A stretch of 64,000 bases of DNA, from the NCBI RefSeq assembly GCF_900141845.1, contig NZ_FQZB01000006.1, positions 1 through 64,000 of the forward strand, given 5' to 3'. Below are positions 8,905 to 16,697 of the stretch, piece by piece; positions within the stretch are counted from its first letter, which is position 1; each line of letters begins with the position of its first letter. Both the position numbers and the translations under genes were made by a program. The notes below the pieces were generated by a model. That model searched no databases. It was not told the DNA's origin and saw nothing but the letters and a program-made list of their open reading frames with translations. Origin of the DNA: Clostridium cavendishii DSM 21758 (GTDB lineage: Bacteria; Bacillota; Clostridia; Clostridiales; Clostridiaceae).

Positions 8905-10704
8905 CTAAAAGTTACTTTTTTCTTCTGATTTAAGTACTGGAATAGTTATAATAACCACCGTACCTTCACCAATTTTACTTTGTATATCCACTCCAAATTC
9001 CTTTCCAAATAAACTTTTGATTCTTTCATCTATATTCCTTACACCAAGCCCGCTAAAACCTCTACCACTATGATTATCTTTACTTAAAAGTTCTAAAACC
9101 TTAGATTCATCCATTCCAACGCCATCATCTTCAACTTTAAATACTACTTTATCTTCCTCTATATCAACAGATAAATTTATAAGTCCGTCTTCTTCTTTAG
9201 GTTCTATACCATGAAAAATTGAATTTTCTATAGCTGGCTGTAAAATAAATTTTGGAGTATATAAATATCTAACTTCTTCACTAACTTCATAATTTATATT
9301 AAATTTATCTTTATATCTAAATTTTTGTATGTATATATAATCTTCTACTAAGCTTAACTCCTCATCTATAGATACAAAATTATCTACATTTTTTATACTC
9401 TTTTGAAGCAACCTACCTAAACAAGTAGTCATATCACGTATGTTATCAGCATTTTGCATTATAGCCATCCACTTTATAGTATTCAATGTATTATATAAAA
9501 AATGTGGGTTTATCTGCGATAATAAAGCTTTATACTCAGCATCTTTTCTTTCTCCTTCTTCTTTTAAACTTACCTCTAAAAGTTTTTTAATTTCATCCAA
9601 CATAAAATTAAAACTATGAGCTAATTCTCCAATTTCATCTCGCTCTGATTCATCAGCTCTTGCATCAAAAACGCCACCTTCTACCAGCTTCATAGTGTTT
9701 TTTAAGTTATTTATTGGCTTAGTTAATTTTGCTGAAATAAACCACCAAAATATACAACTAACTACAATAGATATTAAAGATACTATAAAAGTTATTTGCG
9801 CAATTATTTTATTTTCTTTAACTAAATTTTTAACTTCAGTTATTTCAATGAGCTTCCAAGGAGTTGAAACAGCTGAACAATACGTTATAAGTATTTCTTG
9901 ATTATCGGCTTTAGAAGTTATATATCCTTCCTTTGACTTTATTACTTCCTTAATGTAATCTTTTTCATCGAACTTCTCCGTTAATAATTGTCTATTAGTA
10001 TTTGAAATAACATTTGCATCTTCATTTACTATTACCATAGAATTTTTTGTACTTTCTTCCATACCTTTAAACAAATCATATATTGAACTTTCTTTGAAAC
10101 TTAGAAAAGCTACTCCTATTCCATTTTCCAGATTCTCATCCTTTATTAATCTAACAGCTGATACTAAATACCCATCACCTTTTAACTCCGCCCAATCTTC
10201 GTGAGTACCTGTCCACAATATCTTGCCATCTAACTCTCTTGCCTTTTTATAATATTCAGATTCTTTAAGTTTCTTTTCATCAATAGTATAAGCATTATCA
10301 CCAAGCTTGATAACCTTTTCATTGTCCCCCAATATAACTATTGAACTTATATACTGATTCATAGCTGAGTACTTTTTAAAATTTTCATAAAACTCGTAAA
10401 CTTCTCTCATATCCATATTATAATCTATTGTATTACTATAAGCTTTACTTAACACCCTGTTTATACTCTTATTTACAAATATTTCGTCTGCTACTTGAGT
10501 TAAAGCAGCAGTTTGTTTGTCTACTATATCCCTAACATGAGTCAATGTTTTAACTGAAGAGTCTATTGATTTCTTCTTTATAACCTTTACAGAAACTATA
10601 TATGAAATACTACCTAGAACTACAGTAGACATTACAGATGAAATAAGAAAAAACATTACCAATTTATTTCTTATACTTGTCTTTTTTGTACTTAAGCTAC
10701 CCAT
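8905..10704 (-). CDS. YesM-like sensor histidine kinase
   Basis: Membrane sensor kinase of 599 residues. Two membrane helices (about 14-38 and 302-324) frame an extracellular Cache-like sensing domain of roughly 260 residues. A HAMP segment (about 325-375) leads to the His_kinase domain of the YesM/LytS type, with His401 in NPHFLYNTLN, and a C-terminal ATPase with DDGVGMDE and the GLGVRNIDERI box. It should detect an extracellular sugar, perhaps with the binding lipoprotein, and phosphorylate the YesN-like regulator. It is first in the two-gene operon; the start follows GGGGGGAGT. Confidence 0.92.
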   Translation of the reverse strand: MGSLSTKKTSIRNKLVMFFLISSVMSTVVLGSISYIVSVKVIKKKSIDSSVKTLTHVRDIVDKQTAALTQVADEIFVNKSINRVLSKAYSNTIDYNMDMREVYEFYENFKKYSAMNQYISSIVILGDNEKVIKLGDNAYTIDEKKLKESEYYKKARELDGKILWTGTHEDWAELKGDGYLVSAVRLIKDENLENGIGVAFLSFKESSIYDLFKGMEESTKNSMVIVNEDANVISNTNRQLLTEKFDEKDYIKEVIKSKEGYITSKADNQEILITYCSAVSTPWKLIEITEVKNLVKENKIIAQITFIVSLISIVVSCIFWWFISAKLTKPINNLKNTMKLVEGGVFDARADESERDEIGELAHSFNFMLDEIKKLLEVSLKEEGERKDAEYKALLSQINPHFLYNTLNTIKWMAIMQNADNIRDMTTCLGRLLQKSIKNVDNFVSIDEELSLVEDYIYIQKFRYKDKFNINYEVSEEVRYLYTPKFILQPAIENSIFHGIEPKEEDGLINLSVDIEEDKVVFKVEDDGVGMDESKVLELLSKDNHSGRGFSGLGVRNIDERIKSLFGKEFGVDIQSKIGEGTVVIITIPVLKSEEKSNF

Positions 10705-11021
10705 ACTCCCCCCAAAACTTACTATAATTTCAATCTAAGCACAAAAAGTTCTCTATACTTTTCATACTTTTTTCATATACAACATTATACATATATTGAG
10801 AATAAAATACAAATAGCGACATTTAAAGTCACAAAGAATTTTAAATATAAAAGTGTGAAAACATCTTTATATTTTTAGTGATAATCTAACATTATACAGA
10901 TATAATTAATTTAAAGAACTTTTAATATTTTAAAAATAATTAGCTATGAAAATATTTAAATAATGTATTATTACTAAAATACTACATAAAAATATTTATC
11001 TACATAAAAAGGAGAATTATT
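10705..11021. promoter_or_regulatory. Divergent intergenic region between sensor kinase and hypothetical gene
   Basis: 317 AT-rich bases between two outward-facing genes. Near 10753-10778 there are two CATACTTTT-type boxes (minus strand AGTATGAAAAGTATAG) resembling those upstream of the uptake operon. The plus-strand gene has a good ribosome site AAGGAGAATTATT. No convincing sigma-A promoter pair stands out. Confidence 0.3.
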
Positions 11022-11525
11022 ATGAACTTGGTTAGTATTCAATATCCAGAAAATAAAATTTTTAATCCCTTTGATATTAATTCAACAGACAACTATTTTG
11101 GACAGGCAGGCGGATATTCATATCTTGGAAATTATAATGACTTCAAAGATATTACTCCTTGGGATGAACGTTCTAACAAAATGAAAGGTGAATTCGTATT
11201 AAATATATTTAAACGCCATTCTATATTTGATAATGGTGATAAAATATGGGAAAATTCCAATTTTAATGATGAAAATGATTCTGAGGAAGAAAGATGTAAT
11301 GTTTATTACATTTGTTGTGATAGACAAATCGAATATTATGTACCTTCATGGAATAGCAATTTAAAAACATTTAATTTACTTAATAATACTACTGGTGATA
11401 TAAGTTTTGGTGGGCATAGTTGGATAAATATTAATGAAGCATTAGAATTTGCAAAATATTATTCAAAAGAACATATGATTAAATGTATGGTTTGTAAATT
11501 GATAAATTCAGTAGACAGGCATTAA
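11022..11525 (+). CDS. Hypothetical protein, 167 residues
   Basis: I do not recognise this protein. It has no signal peptide or membrane segment. The first 60 residues are rich in Gly, Asn and Tyr, an acidic NDENDSEEE stretch lies in the middle, and six Cys are present, including CC and CMVC pairs near the C-terminus. A clear AAGGAG site eight bases before ATG and good coding composition support it as a real gene. It stands alone, divergent from the sensor kinase, and is followed by an unusually long perfect inverted repeat. Function unknown. Confidence 0.75.
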   Translation: MNLVSIQYPENKIFNPFDINSTDNYFGQAGGYSYLGNYNDFKDITPWDERSNKMKGEFVLNIFKRHSIFDNGDKIWENSNFNDENDSEEERCNVYYICCDRQIEYYVPSWNSNLKTFNLLNNTTGDISFGGHSWININEALEFAKYYSKEHMIKCMVCKLINSVDRH

Positions 11526-11554
11526 TACTCTTTGAGTTATATTTTGTATTCTTC

Positions 11555-11598
11555 TATAAAGTAATATAGGTGGACAATTTCACCTATATTACTTTATA
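11555..11598. terminator. Perfect 18-bp inverted repeat, probable bidirectional terminator
   Basis: Arms 11555-11572 and 11581-11598 are exact reverse complements around the 8-base loop GACAATTT. They sit between the ends of two convergent genes, which fits termination, but no long T tract follows on either strand. Confidence 0.55.
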
Positions 11599-11690
11599 AT
11601 ATTTTGGTCCTATATGAAAAGATAACCTATATACCAACTGAAGTGTGTGAAAGTTTTTCTGTAAATAGCTTTTTATGATAATTATCCATT

Positions 11691-12161
11691 CTATAAAATA
11701 AGATTTGCTACCATTTCATCATCTTCAATTATACCAGTTTCTATAAATCCCAAAGATGCATAAAGCCTCTTTGCCCCCTCATTCTCAGGTTCATAAGAAA
11801 GTGAAACCTTCGAAGCTTTTCCATAAGGAAAAGTTCTAATAACCTCAATTGCCTTTATCATAGCTTCTTTACCATAACCATTTCCTTGATGTCTTTTATC
11901 AATCATTAATCTACAAACCCAATAAACATTTTCTTCCTCATGATCTTCATCCTCATTATATGCTAACATTATGAATCCTACCATAATATCATCATTATAA
12001 ATAGCATATGTCATAGGAATGCAATCATTATTACTTAATGCAACATAAGCCTCTGCAAGACTTCTTATATTAGGTGCAACAAAACGTTTTTGTTCTTCTT
12101 TTGGTTCCAATTTAATACATTCATTAAAATTATCCTCTGTGATTTTTCTTAATTCTATCAT
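11691..12161 (-). CDS. GNAT N-acetyltransferase (BltD/diamine acetyltransferase-like)
   Basis: Cytosolic acetyl-CoA-dependent acetyltransferase, 156 residues, single GNAT domain. The acetyl-CoA loop RHQGNGYGK (about residues 90-98) and the later NEGAKRLYASLGF helix are textbook. The MIELRKIT start and acidic middle resemble spermine/diamine acetyltransferases such as Bacillus BltD, so a polyamine substrate is possible but not proven. I start at ATG 12161, eight bases after AAAGGAG; a longer frame begins 13 codons upstream without a ribosome site. Confidence 0.85.
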   Translation of the reverse strand: MIELRKITEDNFNECIKLEPKEEQKRFVAPNIRSLAEAYVALSNNDCIPMTYAIYNDDIMVGFIMLAYNEDEDHEEENVYWVCRLMIDKRHQGNGYGKEAMIKAIEVIRTFPYGKASKVSLSYEPENEGAKRLYASLGFIETGIIEDDEMVANLIL

Positions 12162-12250
12162 AATCTTGTCTCCTTTAAATATCCCCTTAAAATTCTGCAA
12201 GCATAACTATTTACACTTTTATATAGCTAAATAATTCTATATATATATAT

Positions 12251-13177
12251 TTAAACCTCATCAACCTTTATCATTCTTAAGTCCTTTAACACCGGTTTTT
12301 TATCTATATACCATTTATAACTTTTTTTCAATCCCTTTTCTAATGAAAGTTTTGGAACATACAAATCATCTTTTATTAACTTTTCTATATTAAGAATATA
12401 TGTTACATCTCTAAATGGAAAATATAAACGTGCCTCTAAATTTGTTTTGGTTATATCTATATTTTTTACTATTGGTTTCCTATCCATGACTTTACCACAA
12501 GTAATTATAAGTTCATCCCAAGAAATCACATCTGGATTTGTTACATTATATATTTGATTACTCTTTTCACTAGTCATAGCACTTTCAAAAATTCTAACTA
12601 AGTCATCTATATGTATAAATTGAGTCTTTGTATTATTTCCATAAGGTATTGGAATAACTTTATTAGCTTTAATTCTATCAAAGAAGCATGCTTCTCTATA
12701 TAGATTATTATTTTCTCCATAAATATAGGTTGGTCTAAAAATAATATATGGTACATTACTATTTACAATAAAATCTTCTGCTTCTTTTTTATCAGTACCA
12801 TACTTTCCCCAATTAGGATTTTCACCTTTTTCGAACTCCTCACCTATAAGCTCATTACTCGGTTTGTACACTGCACCAGAAGAACAAAAAATATATTTTT
12901 TTATATAACTTTTATCTATAGTTGTTAATAAAATTTCAACATCTTCTTTTTTATATGCTGAGACATCAAAAACGAATTCGTATTTCTTATTTTTTAAAAT
13001 ATTCTCCATTTCTAGCTTTGATTTTCTATCACAAATCAAATGCTCTCTAAATCCATCATAATCTATAGCCCTTTTTCCTCTTGTTAGAATGTCTACATCA
13101 TATCCTTTTGAAATTAAATACTTCGCTAAAGAACTACTTACAAAAGTTGTCCCACCCATAATTAGAATACTTCTCAA
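12251..13177 (-). CDS. NAD-dependent epimerase/dehydratase family protein
   Basis: Short-chain (extended) dehydrogenase of 309 residues, cytosolic. The Rossmann loop near the N-terminus reads GGTTFVSSSL, with Ser where the third Gly of GxxGxxG is usual. The catalytic Tyr/Lys pair is in YGTDK, preceded by SSGAVY. Families like this act on nucleotide sugars or related substrates; I cannot name one. I chose a TTG start at 13177, since GGGGGTGA lies just upstream and translation would begin MRSILIMGG; the longer ATG frame lacks a ribosome site. It stands alone. Confidence 0.8.
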   Translation of the reverse strand: MRSILIMGGTTFVSSSLAKYLISKGYDVDILTRGKRAIDYDGFREHLICDRKSKLEMENILKNKKYEFVFDVSAYKKEDVEILLTTIDKSYIKKYIFCSSGAVYKPSNELIGEEFEKGENPNWGKYGTDKKEAEDFIVNSNVPYIIFRPTYIYGENNNLYREACFFDRIKANKVIPIPYGNNTKTQFIHIDDLVRIFESAMTSEKSNQIYNVTNPDVISWDELIITCGKVMDRKPIVKNIDITKTNLEARLYFPFRDVTYILNIEKLIKDDLYVPKLSLEKGLKKSYKWYIDKKPVLKDLRMIKVDEV

Positions 13178-13217
13178 ACGCTCACCCCCAATAATATATA
13201 GCAACATTTTTTAATAA

Positions 13218-13292
13218 TTAATCAAAATATATTGGATTTTTAGTTTTTCCTTCTTTAAAACAATTACAATATACTCTTCCATCAATGCCCAT
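13218..13292 (-). pseudogene. Possible relic of a small protein gene
   Basis: A 24-codon minus-strand frame beginning MGIDGRVYCNC and ending at TAA 13218. The start looks like the beginning of a longer globular protein cut short. Composition is coding-like but the evidence is thin, and I do not know the family for certain. Confidence 0.25.
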
Positions 13293-13456
13293 ATAAATTT
13301 TCCTAACCTTTTCAATGATTTTTATTTATTACACTTTTATATACATTTTACCATATATGGATTATTATTAACATCAACATTAATCTAAAAATAAAATTGA
13401 TTCTTTATAAATTCTATATAATTTTATCCACTTGCTATATAAATTAAATTTAATTA

Positions 13457-13465
13457 TGATATAAT
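13457..13465 (+). promoter_or_regulatory. Extended -10 promoter for the leader ORF/CD3324 transcript
   Basis: TGATATAAT is an extended -10 (TGN plus TATAAT). No good -35 is present, as expected for this class. Transcription would start near 13472, just before the TTAGGAGGTG ribosome site. Confidence 0.55.
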
Positions 13466-13494
13466 AAATTTAATATATTAGGAGGTGTTTTTTT

Positions 13495-13590
13495 ATGAAT
13501 GATTATCATACATTCAGCTCCAAATCAGCTTGCTCCTTGCAAAGATTACAACAAAGTAAGCTATGCTTTGTGTGGAGCCTAAGCTGTTAA
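13495..13590 (+). CDS. Putative 31-residue leader peptide
   Basis: A small ORF behind a near-perfect ribosome site (TTAGGAGGTG, then ATG at 13495). The peptide is Ser-, Cys- and Gln-rich (three Cys, final residues WSLSC) with no membrane segment. Its last third overlaps the 5' arm of a stem-loop that ends in seven Ts, so a ribosome reaching the stop would prevent that stem from forming. This arrangement suggests a leader peptide controlling read-through into the HTH gene at 13739. It could instead be a free-standing small protein. Confidence 0.45.
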   Translation: MNDYHTFSSKSACSLQRLQQSKLCFVWSLSC

Positions 13591-13640
13591 TTTAGCTGAA
13601 GGATTATATGTTTTAGGCTCTGTAACACATAGCTTTTTTT
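13558..13640 (+). terminator. Terminator/attenuator stem-loop downstream of the leader ORF
   Basis: AAGCTATG (13558-13565) pairs with CATAGCTT (13628-13635) and GAGCCTAA (13575-13582) with TTAGGCTC (13613-13620). A small inner hairpin lies between and seven Ts follow. It lies between the leader ORF and the HTH gene, 100 bases before the latter. Confidence 0.65.
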
Positions 13641-13738
13641 GTATTCTTTGCTTTAATACTATTTATTAAGCTAATAGAAGTAAGTTTCAATAATCAAACC
13701 AAAATTTGGATTCTTACTTAAAGTAAAGGAGCAAGAAA

Positions 13739-14017
13739 ATGAAGTATGTAAAAGCACATGATGTGTTACCAGAGGAAATGGTTAAAATATTACAAGAATA
13801 TGTAGATGGGAAATATCTTTATATCCCTAGAAAAGATGAAAATCATAAATCTTGGGGAGAAGAAAGTGGCATTAGAGGTAGCCTTAAAATTAGAAATAAT
13901 GAAATCTATAAAAAATATATGGATGGAGCTACTATAACCGAACTAACACAAGAATATTACCTATCTGAAAAGAGTATAAGAAGAATAATAAGTAAAGAAA
14001 AACTTCTATGCTCATAA
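13739..14017 (+). CDS. CD3324-type small helix-turn-helix protein
   Basis: A 92-residue protein resembling the CD3324 family of clostridia and bacilli. The N-terminal half has a conserved LPEEMVKILQEYVDGKYLYIP pattern and the C-terminal half a helix-turn-helix of the Mor/resolvase kind (MDGATITELTQEYYLSEKSI). It probably binds DNA; targets are unknown. The ribosome site AAAGGAG lies six bases before ATG. It sits behind the leader ORF and terminator stem, which would allow regulated expression, and is followed by a large stem-loop and an intrinsic terminator. Confidence 0.8.
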   Translation: MKYVKAHDVLPEEMVKILQEYVDGKYLYIPRKDENHKSWGEESGIRGSLKIRNNEIYKKYMDGATITELTQEYYLSEKSIRRIISKEKLLCS

Positions 14018-14043
14018 TTATTGCAGAATCATTTATTAGATTG

Positions 14044-14121
14044 AATACTTATTTTAAACTATGATATGCTTTCATTGTATCAATCCACTGAAAGTTATCA
14101 TCTCTAGTTTAAAACAGTATT
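14044..14121 (+). other. Long structured element (about 27 bp stem)
   Basis: AATACT pairs with AGTATT, TTTTAAACTA with TAGTTTAAAA, TGATA with TATCA and CTTTCA with TGAAAG, in nested order. This gives one 78-base hairpin with small bulges. It lies 27 bases after the HTH gene stop and lacks a T tract, so it is not a standard terminator. It could protect the 3' end, be a small RNA, or be a mobile short repeat. Confidence 0.5.
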
Positions 14122-14165
14122 TAAAAAATAAAATTATTATAAATATGTATTATGTTTTAATTAGA

Positions 14166-14210
14166 GATGATTGTTATTACTTAATCTTAAGTAATAGTAA
14201 TCATCTTTTT
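14166..14210 (+). terminator. Intrinsic terminator
   Basis: 18-base arms 14166-14183 and 14188-14205 pair with one G-T wobble around a 4-base loop and are followed by five Ts. It ends the HTH-gene transcript before the FusB-like gene. Confidence 0.8.
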
Positions 14211-14293
14211 GTTATCTAGTAATAAACTACAGACTTTAAGGAAAATATATCAATTTATGAAAAATAATCTATAATAAAGGAGTGCTATATTTT

Positions 14294-14953
14294 ATGAATA
14301 CTTTTATAAAAAAACATGAATATAATTATATAAAAAAATGCTTAAATGATTTAAATAACGCCTTTACCAATTGTGTTGATGCTAACGTTGTTCTAGCGAC
14401 TAAAGCATATATACAAAAAAAAATTTTATCTATTTTTACTAATTTATCTGAAGAAGAAAAAGAATTACTTAATATTAGTAAAATAACAGATCGCTTACAC
14501 ATCGATATATATTTAGCCAATTTAGATCAATATGTATATGGGATGCCAAACATTACAACTGCACAAATTAATAAATTATTTAAAAAAGAAAAAAAATTTA
14601 AATTACCTGATATAAGTGAAGAAAATTCTAAAAATGTATACTTAGGGTGGATTGATGATACAATAAAAAAACTATTTATAGTTTATAATTTGAACGGAAC
14701 TTTTGTAGGTATGGCTTGTAGAATTCCAACTTACGGTACAAATAACACTCATGTATGTGCACTTTGTAATCGTGTAGGTCGTGAAAATGAGGTAACCTTT
14801 GTTTCACCTATATGTAAAACTTCTAATACTAGTAAAAATGCCTATAAATCAATAGGTTTTAATATATGTCTAGATAGCAAAAAATGTAATGAAAGAATTG
14901 TCTCCACTGAAAAACTTGAAGAACTTTTAAAGGATGTTAATAATATAAAATAG
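14294..14953 (+). CDS. FusB/FusC-like EF-G-binding protein
   Basis: A 219-residue cytosolic protein with the FusB layout: an N-terminal helical bundle (about 1-105) and a C-terminal treble-clef zinc domain. The zinc site is visible as C155-A-L-C158 and then C192 and C198, with His153 next to it. FusB-type proteins bind elongation factor G and help it leave the ribosome, giving fusidic acid resistance; chromosomal homologues in clostridia are not all shown to do so. I start at ATG 14294; GTG 14282 overlaps the AAAGGAG site. It follows a terminator, so it should have its own promoter. Family call is good; a resistance phenotype is only inferred. Confidence 0.8.
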   Translation: MNTFIKKHEYNYIKKCLNDLNNAFTNCVDANVVLATKAYIQKKILSIFTNLSEEEKELLNISKITDRLHIDIYLANLDQYVYGMPNITTAQINKLFKKEKKFKLPDISEENSKNVYLGWIDDTIKKLFIVYNLNGTFVGMACRIPTYGTNNTHVCALCNRVGRENEVTFVSPICKTSNTSKNAYKSIGFNICLDSKKCNERIVSTEKLEELLKDVNNIK

Positions 14954-14960
14954 TAAATTA

Positions 14961-15002
14961 GACAGTAAATAGATTTGCCTAAAAACAAATCTATCTACTG
15001 TC
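14961..15002. terminator. Inverted repeat between convergent genes
   Basis: 17-base arms (14961-14977 and 14986-15002) pair with one mismatch around an 8-base loop. It lies between the ends of two convergent genes, so a bidirectional terminator is likely, though T tracts are poor. Confidence 0.55.
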
Positions 15003-15050
15003 AACTGATATATAATATTCTTTTCTTATTTATATTTCTCTCTTCTTACT

Positions 15051-16211
15051 CTACTTAAAATTATTAGCTATAATCTGAGCTGACTCACCAAAAGTGTTAT
15101 ATCCGTATTCATTCTTTATATCTTCTAAACTTTTTCTATCACCACTTACCTGTTTACGTACTTCCCTCTTAAGAATATCATAAACTAACTCATTATTTTC
15201 AACACTATCCTTCCAATTGATTTGTAATTTATCTAAAAGTATTCCCTCAGAAGAACCTACATAATAGTATAAATCTTTATCCATAAATCCATTTAATTTC
15301 GTTTTGCTGGTAGTATCTAGTAATGATTTTTTACTAAATCTATCTGCAAATTTACCATTTTGAACCTTAGTATTAAATGGATGCTTATAAATATCTCCTA
15401 CTAAAGTTGAATATTTGTATTCAACATATTGAGCACAACCTTCTAGTGTTTCAACTGATTTTTCTTGTTTCATATAATCAAATTTACTATAACGAGCCTC
15501 TCTTACAGTAACAAAATCACTTAATATGTTTAACAATTCACTTTTGTCATTTGCACTATTCGCTTTATCCAAAATAGCAAACTCTGTTAGGAAAAGTTGA
15601 TATTGTTCTTTATTTCTTTCATCTACTTGTATACTTGAACGCAAGTTATTTACATTTTTCCATAATGCTACTTGCCTATATTCATGAAATACCTCATGCA
15701 TTAAAGTATATTTAAAAGCTCTATCTGCATCTGACGTTTTAGTATTACTAGAAGTATACTTAAAAAATGCAGCATGTTGCTTACCTATATCAGTAAATGT
15801 AAAGTTAAATGGTAGCCATGAAGATGATACTGATGGAGATATTGCTGATACCCTATATATCGGTGGTAAATTCATTTCTTTTGGAGTTTCAATTTTCTTA
15901 GAAAATATAGAGTCTTCTAACTTATCTACTCCCACTACATATGAATATGTATGTAACATTCCGTTATCTTTACTAGCTGGGGTTAGTACAAGTGGGATAC
16001 CCTTAAAGTTATAACCTTCCTTCCATATATCTTGAGATTTATTATTATATGTTTCATAAACTTCGGAAAGTTGCTTTAACATATTTTTATCCATATCATT
16101 TAATGAATTATACTCTGTATGAACTAATTTATTAGATCCAATCATAAAAGCAATCACTATTAAAATCATTATTAAAATAACTTTAAAAATCTTTTTAGAC
16201 TTTTGTTTCAT
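15051..16211 (-). CDS. Membrane-anchored protein with HExxH metalloprotease-like motif
   Basis: A 386-residue protein with a Lys-rich start and one N-terminal helix (about 9-24), so probably anchored with the rest outside. LMHEVFHEYRQ holds HExxH (His172, Glu173, His176), the zinc site of gluzincin-type peptidases. ETLEGCAQYVEY, about 80 residues later, supplies a candidate third ligand (Glu257 or Glu254). I do not recognise the family further. The start follows AAGGAGATTTTAT. A relic of a second copy of its 3' end lies near 18.6 kb, suggesting a past duplication. It could be an inactive structural relative of a protease. Confidence 0.65.
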   Translation of the reverse strand: MKQKSKKIFKVILIMILIVIAFMIGSNKLVHTEYNSLNDMDKNMLKQLSEVYETYNNKSQDIWKEGYNFKGIPLVLTPASKDNGMLHTYSYVVGVDKLEDSIFSKKIETPKEMNLPPIYRVSAISPSVSSSWLPFNFTFTDIGKQHAAFFKYTSSNTKTSDADRAFKYTLMHEVFHEYRQVALWKNVNNLRSSIQVDERNKEQYQLFLTEFAILDKANSANDKSELLNILSDFVTVREARYSKFDYMKQEKSVETLEGCAQYVEYKYSTLVGDIYKHPFNTKVQNGKFADRFSKKSLLDTTSKTKLNGFMDKDLYYYVGSSEGILLDKLQINWKDSVENNELVYDILKREVRKQVSGDRKSLEDIKNEYGYNTFGESAQIIANNFK

Positions 16212-16260
16212 ATAAAATCTCCTTCTTATCCTTATTAAGAATAATATTCTAAATCAACAA

Positions 16261-16577
16261 CTACATATTTGCAAATACTACATAATGTTTATTTTGGTTT
16301 GTAATTATTATTTTTATCACTTTTCTTGTGTTTTCTTCATCTGTTATAGCTACAACTATTACTTTAGCATCAATTTTCTCAATTTCCTTTATTCTTCATA
16401 CTCTTTTTTTGTATAATAAACAATATGTTACTTTTCTAATAATAACTTATCTGTTGCATCTACATTAATAATTCCATACTTTACCTCAATCTTATATCTT
16501 CCCTTTTCTTCAATATTTAAAATAATAGTTCCTTATTCTAAAGGATACATAATATTTTTTAAATTAAAGCTCTTCAT
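16261..16577 (-). pseudogene. Decayed gene fragments
   Basis: Within a 486-base gap the minus strand shows two coding-like stretches. One runs from ATG 16577 to TAA 16428, 49 codons with one internal TAA (about 16533-16535), including KGRYKIEVKYGIINVD. The second (about 16395-16261), after a frame shift, includes IDAKVIVVAITDEENTRKV and ends in TAG at 16261. Both have clear codon bias. I cannot assign the family; the second piece faintly resembles a nucleotide-binding TrkA-N strand-helix pattern. Confidence 0.45.
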
Positions 16578-16697
16578 ATCTTATATTGAGTTTGTATTAA
16601 ATTATAATTAAAATGTATATTAAATTCAACATTAATTCCAATACAATATATATTGCAAAAAAATCATATTTCTTTAAAAATGAACACCCTACAATCC

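Noticed and set aside
13441..13738. T-box or other known riboswitch before the CD3324-type gene
   Set aside because: No T-box AGGGTGGnACCGCG sequence or other conserved aptamer core is present; only the small ORF and terminator are supported.
14268..14280. TATAAT before the FusB-like gene as its promoter
   Set aside because: It lies directly on the AAAGGAG site, so transcription from it would lose the ribosome site, and no -35 is in place.
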